64,000 nt of DNA from Halalkaliarchaeum sp. AArc-CO (lineage in GTDB: Archaea; Halobacteriota; Halobacteria; Halobacteriales; Haloferacaceae), in the NCBI RefSeq assembly GCF_024972735.1, contig NZ_CP087723.1:248001-312000 (forward strand). Direction: 5' to 3'. A program made the position numbers and the translations under genes. The first letter of the stretch is position 1, and the number at the start of each line of letters is the position of its first letter. The notes beneath the pieces were generated by a model that had not been told where the DNA came from, ran no database searches, and saw nothing but the letters and a program-made list of their open reading frames with translations. Below, in pieces: positions 16,855 through 25,725 of the stretch.

Positions 16855-18036
16855 ATGGCGACCCGCGTTCCCCCCGAGGAGTTCCGCGCTCGACTGGCCG
16901 AGATCCGCGGCCGGCTGTCCGAGGCCGAGGCGGATGCTGCCGTCTGGTTCAACGCGACGAGCATCGAGTACGTCACCGGCTTTCATCACATCCAGACCGA
17001 ACGCCCGGTCTGTCTGGCGGTGACGCCGGATCGCGTCGAAATCACGGTCCCACGGCTCGAAGTCGAGCGCGTCGAACCGAATCCCCGCATCGACGCGGTG
17101 CATCACTACTTCGACTATCCGGGCGGGAAACCCATCGAGACCGCAGTCGGGATGCTTCGGGAACTGGACGTCGACCACGTCGCGGCCGACTCCGACGGCG
17201 CCCCCGGCGTGATGGGATACGAGGGGCCGGCGCTGTCGGAGTTCCTCGAGGTCGACACCCAGGAGTGGATCCCCCGGATGCGGTGGGAGAAGACGGACGC
17301 GGAGGTCGATCTGGTCCGGGAGTCGGCCAAGTGGGCCAACCTCGGACACCGTTACCTCGCAGAGTACACCGAAGTCGGCGCACATCCAGCAACGGTGAGC
17401 CAGCGCGCCTCGATGGACGCCTCGCGGGCGATGTTGGACACCCTCGGCGATCGGTACGCCGTGCGGGTCCGCGGGAGCGGCCCCGTCCACGCCGGCTACA
17501 TCTCCGGCGAGGAGACGGCACTTCCCCACGGCCACACCCCAAACGAACGGCTCTCCCGGGGTGACGTGCTCATCACCGGCGCCTCCGCGAACGTCGACGG
17601 CTACCACTCGGAACTGGAGCGGACGATGTTCGTCGGCGACTACACCGACGAGGACGCTCACTACTTCGAGCTGATGCTGGAGGCACAGACTATCGCAATC
17701 GAGGCGCTCTCCCCCGGCGTTCCCGTCGAGTACGTCGACAGACAGGTGTGGGAGTACTTCGAGGAACAGGGGGTGACGGAGCTGGCCCAGCATCACGTCG
17801 GCCACAACATCGGGATGGAAGGGCACGAGCCGCCGTACCTCGACCGCGGCTGGAGCGAGCGGTACGAGGGCAGTGCGACCGAACTCGCCCCCGGACAGAT
17901 TTACACGATCGAGCCGGGGCTGTACACCGACGAGGCGGGGTACCGTCACTCCGACACCATCGCGATCACCGAGTCGGGGACCGAATGGCTGACCTACTAT
18001 CCCCGCGATCTCGAGTCGAACGTCATCGATGGGTGA
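16855..18036 (+). CDS. M24 peptidase homologue (Xaa-Pro aminopeptidase-like)
   Basis: 393 residues: an N-terminal creatinase-type domain and a C-terminal pita-bread fold. Family landmarks are RGSGPVHAGYISGEETALPHG, HHVGHNIGMEGHEPPYLD and YTIEPGLYTDEAGYRHSDT. The two usual aspartate ligands are not as expected: the region reads LITGASANVDGYHSELERTM, with Thr/Gly where the first Asp sits and Glu for the second. The last Glu ligand is replaced in the HSDT segment. The His and first Glu ligands remain. It may use a different metal set or be a hydrolase of another substrate, so I do not call it prolidase. It overlaps the next gene by eight bases. Confidence 0.8.
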   Translation: MATRVPPEEFRARLAEIRGRLSEAEADAAVWFNATSIEYVTGFHHIQTERPVCLAVTPDRVEITVPRLEVERVEPNPRIDAVHHYFDYPGGKPIETAVGMLRELDVDHVAADSDGAPGVMGYEGPALSEFLEVDTQEWIPRMRWEKTDAEVDLVRESAKWANLGHRYLAEYTEVGAHPATVSQRASMDASRAMLDTLGDRYAVRVRGSGPVHAGYISGEETALPHGHTPNERLSRGDVLITGASANVDGYHSELERTMFVGDYTDEDAHYFELMLEAQTIAIEALSPGVPVEYVDRQVWEYFEEQGVTELAQHHVGHNIGMEGHEPPYLDRGWSERYEGSATELAPGQIYTIEPGLYTDEAGYRHSDTIAITESGTEWLTYYPRDLESNVIDG

Positions 18037-19183
18037 GGACACCGCCGGATACCGCATCGTCGACGGACACAACGACGTACTGTTACGCGTTTACGAGGGA
18101 CTGCTCGACGGTTCGGTCGGCTCTCCGACGATCCCCGACGACGACGTCAAGTCGTTCCTCGAGGGCGATGACGACGTCAAGTCGTTCCTCGAGGGCGATG
18201 ACGGCGTCGGATCGTTCCTCGAGGGTCGTGACGGACACGTCGATCTCCCGCGCGCGTTCGACGGCGGCTTGGCCGCCGGCTTCTTCGCCGCGTTCGTCTC
18301 GAACGACCTCGATCCGGAGTCGCCGGATCTGTCCGCGATCGACTTCGACGCCGGCGAGGTGCCGCCGCCGGTCGATCCATTGGTGGCGGCCCGCGCCACA
18401 CACGACCAGCTCGCGTTGCTTTCCCGGTGGGCCGACGCACACGACCGGTTCCGGACCGTCGAGTCGATCGCGGATCTCGACGCGTGCCTCGTCGGCGACT
18501 GCCTGGGGGCGATCCCGCACGTCGAAGGCGCAGGCGGGATCGCGCCCGACCTGTCGAACCTCGAGGCTCTCGTCGACGCGGGGCTCCGGTCGGTCGGGCT
18601 CACCTGGAGCCGACCGAACGCGTTCGCCCACGGCGTGCCGTTCCTCCACGGATCGACTCCCGACCACGGTCCCGGCCTCACGGACGCCGGACGGTCGCTG
18701 GTCCGGGCGTGCAACGACCGGGGACTGGTCGTCGACTGTGCACATCTCAACGCGGCAGGCGTTCGTGACGTCCTCGCCGAAACGGAAGATCCACCGGTCG
18801 TAAGCCACACTGGAGTTCACGAAATCTGCCCTTCCTCGCGCAACCTGACCGACGAACAGCTGCGGGCGATCGCCGATGGCGACGGGATCGTCGGGCTCAC
18901 GTTCGCGACCCGGTTCCTCCACCCGGACGGCGACGACGACCGGGAGCTCCCGCTTTCGGTCCTCCTCGATCACCTGGATCATGCCGTCGACGTCGCCGGC
19001 GTCGAACACGTCGCCCTCGGCTCCGACTTCGACGGCGCGACGGTGCTTTCGGCCGTCGATGACGTCGCCGGACTCCCCGGGCTGTTCGATGCGATCGAGG
19101 ATCGGGGATACAGTCGCCGGGAGTGTGAACTGCTCGCCTACGGTAACTGGCGGCGGGTGCTGGCTGCGACCTGGGACGGATAG
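18029..19183 (+). CDS. M19 (membrane dipeptidase-like) metallopeptidase
   Basis: 384 residues of the renal-dipeptidase family, a TIM-barrel zinc enzyme cleaving dipeptides, including D-amino-acid ones. The first metal ligands are in DGHND (His14, Asp16). VSHTGVHEICPSSRNLTD and LGSDFDGA carry further ligands. Residues 38-67 are three 10-residue repeats of the form DDVKSFLEGD, inserted between the HND motif and the usual DLPR segment, where homologues have a shorter loop. The start lies within the stop region of the M24 gene, so the two are likely co-translated and may act together in peptide turnover. Confidence 0.85.
   Translation: MGEDTAGYRIVDGHNDVLLRVYEGLLDGSVGSPTIPDDDVKSFLEGDDDVKSFLEGDDGVGSFLEGRDGHVDLPRAFDGGLAAGFFAAFVSNDLDPESPDLSAIDFDAGEVPPPVDPLVAARATHDQLALLSRWADAHDRFRTVESIADLDACLVGDCLGAIPHVEGAGGIAPDLSNLEALVDAGLRSVGLTWSRPNAFAHGVPFLHGSTPDHGPGLTDAGRSLVRACNDRGLVVDCAHLNAAGVRDVLAETEDPPVVSHTGVHEICPSSRNLTDEQLRAIADGDGIVGLTFATRFLHPDGDDDRELPLSVLLDHLDHAVDVAGVEHVALGSDFDGATVLSAVDDVAGLPGLFDAIEDRGYSRRECELLAYGNWRRVLAATWDG
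18140..18229 (+). repeat. 30-base tandem repeat inside the M19 dipeptidase gene
   Basis: Three in-frame copies; the first two are identical over 30 bases and the third has diverged. Each encodes DDVKSFLEGD or a variant. The unit is a multiple of three, so slippage would alter length without breaking the frame. Confidence 0.9.
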
Positions 19184-19238
19184 TCCTCCGGCTGGTTCGA
19201 AACGTCCGGGTCGATTCGGTCGTCGCAGGGGTCCGTTT

Positions 19239-20132
19239 TCATCGCAGCCGGAGTGCAGCCACCGCCACGGCAAGGGAACCGAGGAGCCAGGCGGAAAGCC
19301 CGGCGAGGCTCGCCGGGACCGAGGCCGTCTCCGGCCCCGCGCCGCCGGCGGCGGAGATCACGGTCTCGAACACCAGCCCGCGGAAGGCGCTCGCGGGGGA
19401 CAGCGCCAGCGCGCCGTGGGTCGATTCACCGCCGAGGGCGCCGCTTGCGAGCCCGCCGACGATCGCCAGGTCGGCGACCAGTACGATCCCGACAACGGCC
19501 CCGACCGAAAGCGCGATTCCGACCCGGGCTGAGGTCGCCACCGCCGACACCGCGACGCCGACGGCAAGGGCGACCAACGCGTACAGCAGGGTCAACGCGG
19601 CGAGCCGGGCGAAGAGGATCGGGGAATCGGCCCCCGCGTGGGTCGCGAACACGGACGCCTCCGGCGCTGTCGACACCGACACCAGTCCGGCGACGGCCAT
19701 GAACGGAACGAGTACGATCGCCGAAAGCGGGATCGCCCGTCCGAGATACGCGCCGAGGACGTGTTGCCAGGCGGCGACCGGATACGTCGACAGCACGTCC
19801 AGTTCGCCGCTTCGCGCGTCCGAACGCAGCGTCCGGTAGCCGAACGCCACCGCCACGACCGGTACCAACACCGAAAGCGCCGCGAGGAGGTCCGCGGTTG
19901 TCGCCAGATAGCTCGACTGATATCCCCCGCCGGCGTACGCCACGCCGACGATCGCGATCGTCAGCCCAGCGCCAAACAGGAGGCCGCCGGTGCTGCGCAT
20001 CGCCGATCGGAGCTCGCGTGCGGCGACCGCCGCGATCGGTGCCGTTCGGCTCCGGCGACCTGTCGGCGGCGACTCGTCTCCCTGGCTCTGGAGACCGTCT
20101 TCAGCGTGGGTTTCTGCGGCCTCGTCGGTCAT
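19239..20132 (-). CDS. nosY: ABC-2 type permease, NosY-like
   Basis: 297-residue membrane protein with six or so hydrophobic segments starting near residue 50 and a polar N-terminal tail. The segment FGYRTLRSDARSGELDVLSTYPV is typical of NosY permeases. It follows the ATPase gene with an ATGA overlap and completes the transporter. In denitrifiers, NosDFY supports copper-site assembly of nitrous oxide reductase; no nosZ is present in this window, so the cargo here is open. Confidence 0.82.
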   Translation of the reverse strand: MTDEAAETHAEDGLQSQGDESPPTGRRSRTAPIAAVAARELRSAMRSTGGLLFGAGLTIAIVGVAYAGGGYQSSYLATTADLLAALSVLVPVVAVAFGYRTLRSDARSGELDVLSTYPVAAWQHVLGAYLGRAIPLSAIVLVPFMAVAGLVSVSTAPEASVFATHAGADSPILFARLAALTLLYALVALAVGVAVSAVATSARVGIALSVGAVVGIVLVADLAIVGGLASGALGGESTHGALALSPASAFRGLVFETVISAAGGAGPETASVPASLAGLSAWLLGSLAVAVAALRLR

Positions 20133-20965
20133 TGCTTTTCACCTTCCGATCCGCCGACGTACACGGTTCCGGCGGCGCCGGCGACGGCCGTGTCGTACAC
20201 CTCGGCCAACGTTTCCGCCCCGAGTTCGTCCCGCAGTGCTGCGGGGGTTCCCGCGCGGACGACCTGTCCGCGGTCGAGCACCCCGATACGGTCGGCACGC
20301 CGATCGACCGCGTTCAGATCGTGGGTCGTCGCCACGACTGCAACCCCTCGCCCCGCGAGTTCTTCGATGGCGCCGAAGATCCGGGATCGCATCCCCGGAT
20401 CTAGTCCGTGTGCGGGCTCGTCGAGGACGACCACCGGCGGATCCCCGACCACCGCCTGTGCGATCCCGAGAAGCTGACGCATCCCCCCCGAGAGTGCGCC
20501 GACGGGTCGGTCGGCGGCCGCCGAAAGCCCGACGCGTTCGAGATGCGCACGCGGCTTGGGCTCGGGAACACCGAGCACCGACTCGTAAAAACGAAGCGTC
20601 TCCGCGGCCGTAAACTCCGGCCGGAACGCCGGTCGCTGGGGGAGATAGCCGATCCGGCGCGGCCGATCCGGACCGTCGTAGCGTATCCGTCCACGTTCGG
20701 GAGGTTCAAGCCCCACGAGCAGCCGCAACAGGGTAGTTTTTCCCGCGCCGTTGGGGCCGATCAGGGCGGTGAATTCTCCCCTCCGAATTCCCAGCGAGAC
20801 GCCGTCGAGGACGGCGACGTCGCCGTAGCTGTGAGTGAGATCTTCGGCGACCAGTGTCGGTTCGTCGATTGGTTCGACGGCCGGTTCATCGGTCGGACCA
20901 CCGGCGGGTTCGTCGGTCCGACCACCGGTGGGTCCGTCGGTCAGATCGGGTTCCGATTCCGTCAT
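20129..20965 (-). CDS. nosF: ABC transporter ATP-binding protein, NosF-like
   Basis: 278 residues. Walker A GPNGAGKTT, signature LSGGM, Walker B VVVLDEPAHGLDPG and the switch His in TTHDLNAVD are intact. The first 35 residues form a degenerate repeat of TDEPAGGP-like units and are not part of the ATPase fold. The long frame continues far upstream, but that is an arginine-rich shadow of the NosD gene; the ATG at 20965 follows the nosD-like stop by an ATGA overlap. Confidence 0.87.
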   Translation of the reverse strand: MTESEPDLTDGPTGGRTDEPAGGPTDEPAVEPIDEPTLVAEDLTHSYGDVAVLDGVSLGIRRGEFTALIGPNGAGKTTLLRLLVGLEPPERGRIRYDGPDRPRRIGYLPQRPAFRPEFTAAETLRFYESVLGVPEPKPRAHLERVGLSAAADRPVGALSGGMRQLLGIAQAVVGDPPVVVLDEPAHGLDPGMRSRIFGAIEELAGRGVAVVATTHDLNAVDRRADRIGVLDRGQVVRAGTPAALRDELGAETLAEVYDTAVAGAAGTVYVGGSEGEKQ

Positions 20966-23016
20966 CGTTCCTCCTCGGTTTCGTCTTCCGTTTCGTCCAC
21001 GTCGCTGCCGGCTGTCGTCTCCGCGTTGTCGTGTTCCTCGAGCAGTCCCACGCGCTCCAGTAGCGCCGGGTTGGCAGGGGAGGCACGCGGAGCGACGTCG
21101 ACGACGCCACCGGTTTTGAGGCCGGGAACGGCGTCGGAAAGCGATCGCAGCGCGGCCACAGCGGGGGACCGAGCAAGCGTCGCTGCCCCGGCGGTCCGCC
21201 CGAGCCGTTCGTCGACCGGATCCGTGGCGACGTACTCGCGTGACAGCGTCGCTCCGTCTCTGTGTTCGTCCGTCTCTCCAACGGCACCGAGCGCGCCGTC
21301 CCAGTAGTTCCCATTCCCGTCGTGGGTCCAGATCCGGAGGGGTCCGATCCCGCTCGCGTACACGTGTCGGTCGTTCCCGACGAAGTCGTTCGCGACGATC
21401 CGGTTCGTCGGAAGGATACTCGACACCCGCGCTCCCACGTCGTTGTTCGCCAGGACGTTGTGTTCGTACAGCGACGTCCGGGTCGCCGTCGACATCCCGC
21501 GATCGTTGTCGACGAGCACGTTTTCGGCCACGTAGACGTCGCTGCCGGAGGGAGAGATCCCCGTCGTGCTGTTTCGAACGTCGTTGCCGACGATCGCGTT
21601 CCCGGCGGGATCGGTCATGATCGTGATGCCGCCGAACGCGCCGCCACGAACGACGTTGTCGGCGATCAGCGCGTCGTCGGTGTGCATCAGGTGGACGCCG
21701 TACCGCATTCCGGCCATCGAGTTGTTCCGCACGACTGTCCCGTGAGAGCGGTGTGTGTACACCCCATCGCGGCCGCCGGCGAACGTCGAGTTCTCGACGA
21801 CTGCGGGCGATCGCATCACCATCACTCCCATGAAGCCGTCGAGCCACTCGTCGGCGCCGCCGACGTCGGCGTTCCGGACGACTGCACCGGGGCTGTCCCG
21901 AAGGAGAATCCCGTTTGCGGGCGTGTCGACCTCGACGCCGGCGATCAGCACGTCCGCGGCGTCCACGGCGGCGATGCCGGCGTCCCCGTGGCCGTAGCCG
22001 AGTTCCACGTTGGCGTCCCAGGCGTCCGTCGGTACGGCGTCGGGATCCCGGGTTTCGTTGCCCACTCCCGAGACTGCCACGCCGGCGACGGCGACCCGGT
22101 CGGCGGCGATCTGAATCACCGTTCCGTTGCCGTCGCCTCGGACGTGAACTGGCTGTGTGGTCCCCGCCGTCTTCTCCGTGAGGTGTGTCGAATCTGCCCC
22201 CGTGGCGGTCCCCTCGACGCCGACGAGGGTGATCGGCCGGTCGATTTCGACGTGCTCCTCGTACGTTCCGGCCGGGACGACCACCGTCGTGTTCGGTTCG
22301 GCGACGTCCACGGCGGCCTGGATCGTGTCGGCGTCCTCGCCGACGACGACGGAGACGGGGCGAGTCTCCTCCTCGAGCAGTTCGGTCCGGGAGTCGACGT
22401 CGGCGTCGGCGTGTGCAGTGCGGTCGCTCACCGACTCGCGGACGCCATCGGCGCCGGTCTGTTCGTCGCTCCGTTCGAGCGCGGTTTCCCAGTCGACCAC
22501 GTCGCCGCCGTAATCGTGGACGAACGCCGCTGCCTCGCCCCGGTTCGAGAACGGAAGGATCGTACCCCCGTCCGGGCTTCGAGCGTCGCTTTCGACGACG
22601 TAGACCGCCTCGTCTGCGGCGACCCATCCCGGCGTTCGCATGGGCGCAGGATAGCCGTCCTCGTCGAGACGGATCCCCGTCCCTGCATAATCGGTGACGT
22701 GGACGGCCATCGGGTAGCCGAACTGAGCGTCGTGTCCCGGCTGGCTACTCACGTCGGCGTACGTTCCGACACCGTAGTAGCCGGTGACGTACCGGTACTG
22801 CGAGTAAAACACCTGGACTTCGGGGAGGGAAACGTTTTCATCGAGGGTGGCGGTGGCTTCGCTCGTCAGTCCGACAGTGACTGTCTCGTCGAACGGAACC
22901 GGTTCGGTCTCCGCCGCGCCGGCGTCGACGACGAACAGTCCGAGTGCTCCGAGTCCGAAAAGCAGCGCCAGAACGATCCCGGCCACCGCGAGCGACCGGG
23001 AAGTACTCCACGACAC
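20962..23016 (-). CDS. nosD: NosL-like/NosD-like fusion: exported beta-helix protein
   Basis: 684 residues. Residues 8-30 form a signal or anchor helix. Residues about 45-165 resemble NosL (GWVAADEAVYVVES, PFSNRGEAAAFVHDYGGDVVDW), but the copper-binding cysteine of true NosL proteins is absent. Residues about 210-560 form a right-handed parallel beta-helix of NosD type with many turns such as NRIVANDFVGNDRHVYA. The C-terminus is acidic. It probably sits outside the membrane and works with the NosF/NosY-like transporter in metal or lipid handling; copper delivery is only a guess. First gene of the operon nosD-F-Y. Confidence 0.78.
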   Translation of the reverse strand: MSWSTSRSLAVAGIVLALLFGLGALGLFVVDAGAAETEPVPFDETVTVGLTSEATATLDENVSLPEVQVFYSQYRYVTGYYGVGTYADVSSQPGHDAQFGYPMAVHVTDYAGTGIRLDEDGYPAPMRTPGWVAADEAVYVVESDARSPDGGTILPFSNRGEAAAFVHDYGGDVVDWETALERSDEQTGADGVRESVSDRTAHADADVDSRTELLEEETRPVSVVVGEDADTIQAAVDVAEPNTTVVVPAGTYEEHVEIDRPITLVGVEGTATGADSTHLTEKTAGTTQPVHVRGDGNGTVIQIAADRVAVAGVAVSGVGNETRDPDAVPTDAWDANVELGYGHGDAGIAAVDAADVLIAGVEVDTPANGILLRDSPGAVVRNADVGGADEWLDGFMGVMVMRSPAVVENSTFAGGRDGVYTHRSHGTVVRNNSMAGMRYGVHLMHTDDALIADNVVRGGAFGGITIMTDPAGNAIVGNDVRNSTTGISPSGSDVYVAENVLVDNDRGMSTATRTSLYEHNVLANNDVGARVSSILPTNRIVANDFVGNDRHVYASGIGPLRIWTHDGNGNYWDGALGAVGETDEHRDGATLSREYVATDPVDERLGRTAGAATLARSPAVAALRSLSDAVPGLKTGGVVDVAPRASPANPALLERVGLLEEHDNAETTAGSDVDETEDETEEER

Positions 23017-23041
23017 ACGTCCCTCTCGCGGAGCAGTGAGG

Positions 23042-23518
23042 TTAGCCCCTCTGGTACGGTTCTCGAACGCCCGGGTCGGAATCGACGTTGCCGTCTCGTC
23101 CCCCTGTGGCGTCTCGGTTCCTGTTTCCGCTCCCTGTTCGTTCCCCGTACTTCGTTTCGAACTCGTGTATCAGCCGACCCATCCGGGCGTACCAGTCGTT
23201 GAGCATCCGTCGGAGGTTCGAAGCGATGCGGTCGGGTTCGGCCGGCCTGTAGACGTGATAGTATCCGCCCTGGTCGTAGTTGATCTGCTCTTTGCTGAGG
23301 AACCCGGCGTCGTACAGCCGCTGGATGGAGCGATACACGGTCGATCGCTCCCGGTCGACCCGCTCGGCGACCTCGTCGACCGTAAGCGGCCCGTCGCTTT
23401 CGGCGATCGTCCGGAAACACCGCTCGTCCAGTGAGTTCAACCCGTGGAAACACTCGAGCAACCCCTCACACTCCAGCTCGTTTCTGAGGATCTCGGCCAC
23501 GGAGTCGGACATGTCCAT
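23042..23518 (-). CDS. TrmB-like winged-helix regulator of the Nos-type operon
   Basis: 158 residues. The winged helix-turn-helix GPLTVDEVAERVDRERSTVYRSIQRLYDAGFL is of TrmB/PadR-like type, followed by YYHVYRPAEPDRIASNLRRML and a disordered tail. It ends 25 bases before the NosD-like gene on the same strand and is probably its regulator. An inverted repeat at 23545-23569 surrounds its own TATA box. Starts at 23518 or 23512 are equally possible. Confidence 0.8.
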   Translation of the reverse strand: MDMSDSVAEILRNELECEGLLECFHGLNSLDERCFRTIAESDGPLTVDEVAERVDRERSTVYRSIQRLYDAGFLSKEQINYDQGGYYHVYRPAEPDRIASNLRRMLNDWYARMGRLIHEFETKYGERTGSGNRNRDATGGRDGNVDSDPGVREPYQRG

Positions 23519-23544
23519 TCCGGTCTACGGCATCTGTTGTGAAA

Positions 23545-23569
23545 AGTATTGTGGATATAGAACAATACT
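23545..23569 (-). promoter_or_regulatory. inverted repeat AGTATTGT-N9-ACAATACT around a TATA box
   Basis: Perfect 8-base arms flank TTCTATATC (minus strand), 27-51 bases upstream of the regulator's ATG at 23518. A dimer bound here would cover the TATA box, so autorepression of the regulator, and with it the Nos-type operon, is likely. Confidence 0.65.
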
Positions 23570-23638
23570 ATTTCGATCGTCGAACCGCGGGGGACACGGA
23601 ACGAAACGTTTAGGCGGGCACGGACAGTAGCGATCCTT

Positions 23639-23794
23639 ATGAGCGGCAATCAAGGCGGACTGATGTCGAGTGCCGGTCTCGTTCGGTACTTCGATGCCGA
23701 AGACCGGAACGCCATCACGATCGATCCGAAGACGCTGATCGCCTTCGCCCTCCTGTTCGGCGTCTTCGTGCAGGTCCTTTCCCTTACGGTCTGA
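23639..23794 (+). CDS. secG: Sec61 beta subunit of the protein translocase
   Basis: 51 residues: a glycine-rich start ([13 protein letters not shown]), the conserved [20 protein letters not shown], and one transmembrane helix ([16 protein letters not shown]). This is the pattern of archaeal Sec61 beta, the small third subunit of the SecYE channel. It is divergent from the Nos regulator. Codon use matches the neighbours. Confidence 0.9.
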   Translation: MSGNQGGLMSSAGLVRYFDAEDRNAITIDPKTLIAFALLFGVFVQVLSLTV

Positions 23795-23908
23795 ACGACC
23801 CGTTTTCGCGTTTCTCTTTTCCGGCATCCCTCCGTCTCCTGTCCGGGTTCGACGATCGGCGTAACCCACATCGACACACCCTTATGGACGCTCGGTGAAC
23901 CTTCGGAC

Positions 23909-25246
23909 ATGACAGCCGTCGGCATCGACGCCATCGAGATCTGGAGCGGCAACCTCAAACTCGACTTACCCGAGACGTTCGCGTCGGTGAAGGGGGAAGA
24001 CCCCGACAAATATCGCAAGGGACTGGGCCTGGAAGCCTCCTCGTTCCCCGACGTGTACGAGGATATCGTCACGATGGGAGCGAACGCTTCGAAGCGATTG
24101 CTGGAGCGAAAGGGTCTAGAACCCGAGGACATCGGCCGGATCGACGTCGCGACCGAGTCGGCGTTCGACCACTCCAAACCGGTGTCGACGTACATCGCCG
24201 GCTGCCTCGAGCAGGTGTTTGAAGGCGACTTCAGGCACGCCAACAAGGGCGAGCGGAAGTTCGCGTGTGTCTCGGGCACACAGGCGATCGACGACGCGTA
24301 CAACTGGATCCGGGCCGGTCGCAACCGGGACCGGGCCGCGCTCGTCGTTGCTACTGACACTGCGCTGTACGAACGGGGCGATCCCGGCGAGGCGACACAG
24401 GGGGCAGGCGCGGTCGCGATGCTCGTCGACGAGGATCCGGACGTCCTCGCGCTTTCGGACGAACAGGGGTTCGGCAGCATGGACGAGACCGACTTCCTGA
24501 AGCCGAACCAGCAGTTCCCGAGCGTCGACGGCAAGCGGTCGATCCAGGTGTACCTTTCCCGGATGCGGGAGGCGCTGGAGGACTACGAGTCCGTCGCCGG
24601 ACGCGTCTACGAGGCGGACTTCGCCTACGCGCCGTTCCACACTCCGTTCCCGGGGATGGTTCGCAAGGCCGGCCTGCTGGCGTACCGTCACATCACTCGC
24701 GATACGGAGATCGAAGACCAACTCGCCGAGGAGATCGGTCGCCAACCCCGCGAGGACGAGTACGACTCCCGCGAGGAGTACGAGGAGGCCATTCGCGAGT
24801 ACATGGACGCGCTGAAGGGCACCGAGCGATACCGGAGCTGGTACGCTGACGTCATCGAACCCACCCTCACGATCTCCTCGCAGGTGGGCAACTGGTACAC
24901 CGGATCGGTTCACATCGCCCGTGCAAGCGCGCTGATGGCTGCCGCCGACGCGGACAGGGACTTCGAGGGCGAGCACCTGCTGATCGCTTCGTACGGCTCG
25001 GGCGCCCAGGCGGAGATCCACGCGGAGACCGTACAGTCCGGCTGGAAGGAGGAAGTCGAGGCGCTCGACATCGACCAGCAGCTCGAGAACCGCTACGACC
25101 TGACGTTCGAGGAGTACGAACAGATCCACAACGTCCACGACTTCGACAAGGACGTCGAGGTGGACGCGTTCACCCAGCCCGACGGCGAGTTCGCCTTCAC
25201 CGGCTGGGGACGGATGAACGAGCGCAAGTACGAGTACGTCGAATAG
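23909..25246 (+). CDS. hmgB: hydroxymethylglutaryl-CoA synthase
   Basis: 445 residues. It condenses acetyl-CoA with acetoacetyl-CoA in the mevalonate pathway for archaeal isoprenoid lipids. Catalytic residues are in place: Glu83 (ATESAFDHSK), Cys120 (FACVSGTQA) and His244 (APFHTPFPGM). In haloarchaea this is the bacterial-like stand-alone enzyme. The ATG at 23909 begins MTAVGIDAIEIW. It is followed, on the same strand, by a thioredoxin gene after 92 bases. Confidence 0.95.
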   Translation: MTAVGIDAIEIWSGNLKLDLPETFASVKGEDPDKYRKGLGLEASSFPDVYEDIVTMGANASKRLLERKGLEPEDIGRIDVATESAFDHSKPVSTYIAGCLEQVFEGDFRHANKGERKFACVSGTQAIDDAYNWIRAGRNRDRAALVVATDTALYERGDPGEATQGAGAVAMLVDEDPDVLALSDEQGFGSMDETDFLKPNQQFPSVDGKRSIQVYLSRMREALEDYESVAGRVYEADFAYAPFHTPFPGMVRKAGLLAYRHITRDTEIEDQLAEEIGRQPREDEYDSREEYEEAIREYMDALKGTERYRSWYADVIEPTLTISSQVGNWYTGSVHIARASALMAAADADRDFEGEHLLIASYGSGAQAEIHAETVQSGWKEEVEALDIDQQLENRYDLTFEEYEQIHNVHDFDKDVEVDAFTQPDGEFAFTGWGRMNERKYEYVE

Positions 25247-25338
25247 TTCTCTCGGAATAGTTCTCTCCCGTCCCGGTGCAGCCTCGCACCGGTGCAGTCC
25301 CGCGTCGCCTTTTTATCTATGACTCGCCTACGTCGTCC

Positions 25339-25710
25339 ATGACCGAAGACACGCCCTCTCGACCGATCGAGCTGCGAAACGGCGACGACATCGACGACCT
25401 CCTCGCGCGCGAGCCGCTCGTCCTGCTCGAGTTTTACACGAACAACTGCGGGATCTGTCAGTCGATCGAACCGGTTTTGGGACACGTCCACCGCGAGACG
25501 AACGTCACCGTCGGCGTTTGCAACCCGCAGACGGACATGGACCTCGTGGATCGGTTTTCGATCACGAGCGTTCCCACCCTCGTGCTGTTTTACGAGGGAG
25601 AGCAGCTGGCCACCCTGTCGGAGGGGTTCCAGGGGGCCGAGGCGATCCTCTCGTTCGTCCAGAGAAACCTGCCGGCGAACGCGACGCTCGAGGGGTCGAT
25701 CGTCGGGTAG
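25339..25710 (+). CDS. thioredoxin-like protein with CGIC active site
   Basis: 123 residues with the thioredoxin fold: VLLEFYTNNCGICQSIEP holds the redox pair Cys37/Cys40, and SITSVPTLVLFYEGE contains the cis-proline loop. The usual Trp-Cys-Gly-Pro-Cys is Asn-Cys-Gly-Ile-Cys here, which should change the redox potential. An additional cysteine lies in VGVCNPQTD. The ATG at 25339 gives the normal family length; upstream codons are unconvincing. Confidence 0.85.
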   Translation: MTEDTPSRPIELRNGDDIDDLLAREPLVLLEFYTNNCGICQSIEPVLGHVHRETNVTVGVCNPQTDMDLVDRFSITSVPTLVLFYEGEQLATLSEGFQGAEAILSFVQRNLPANATLEGSIVG

Positions 25711-25725
25711 TCCGTTCGTCGATTT

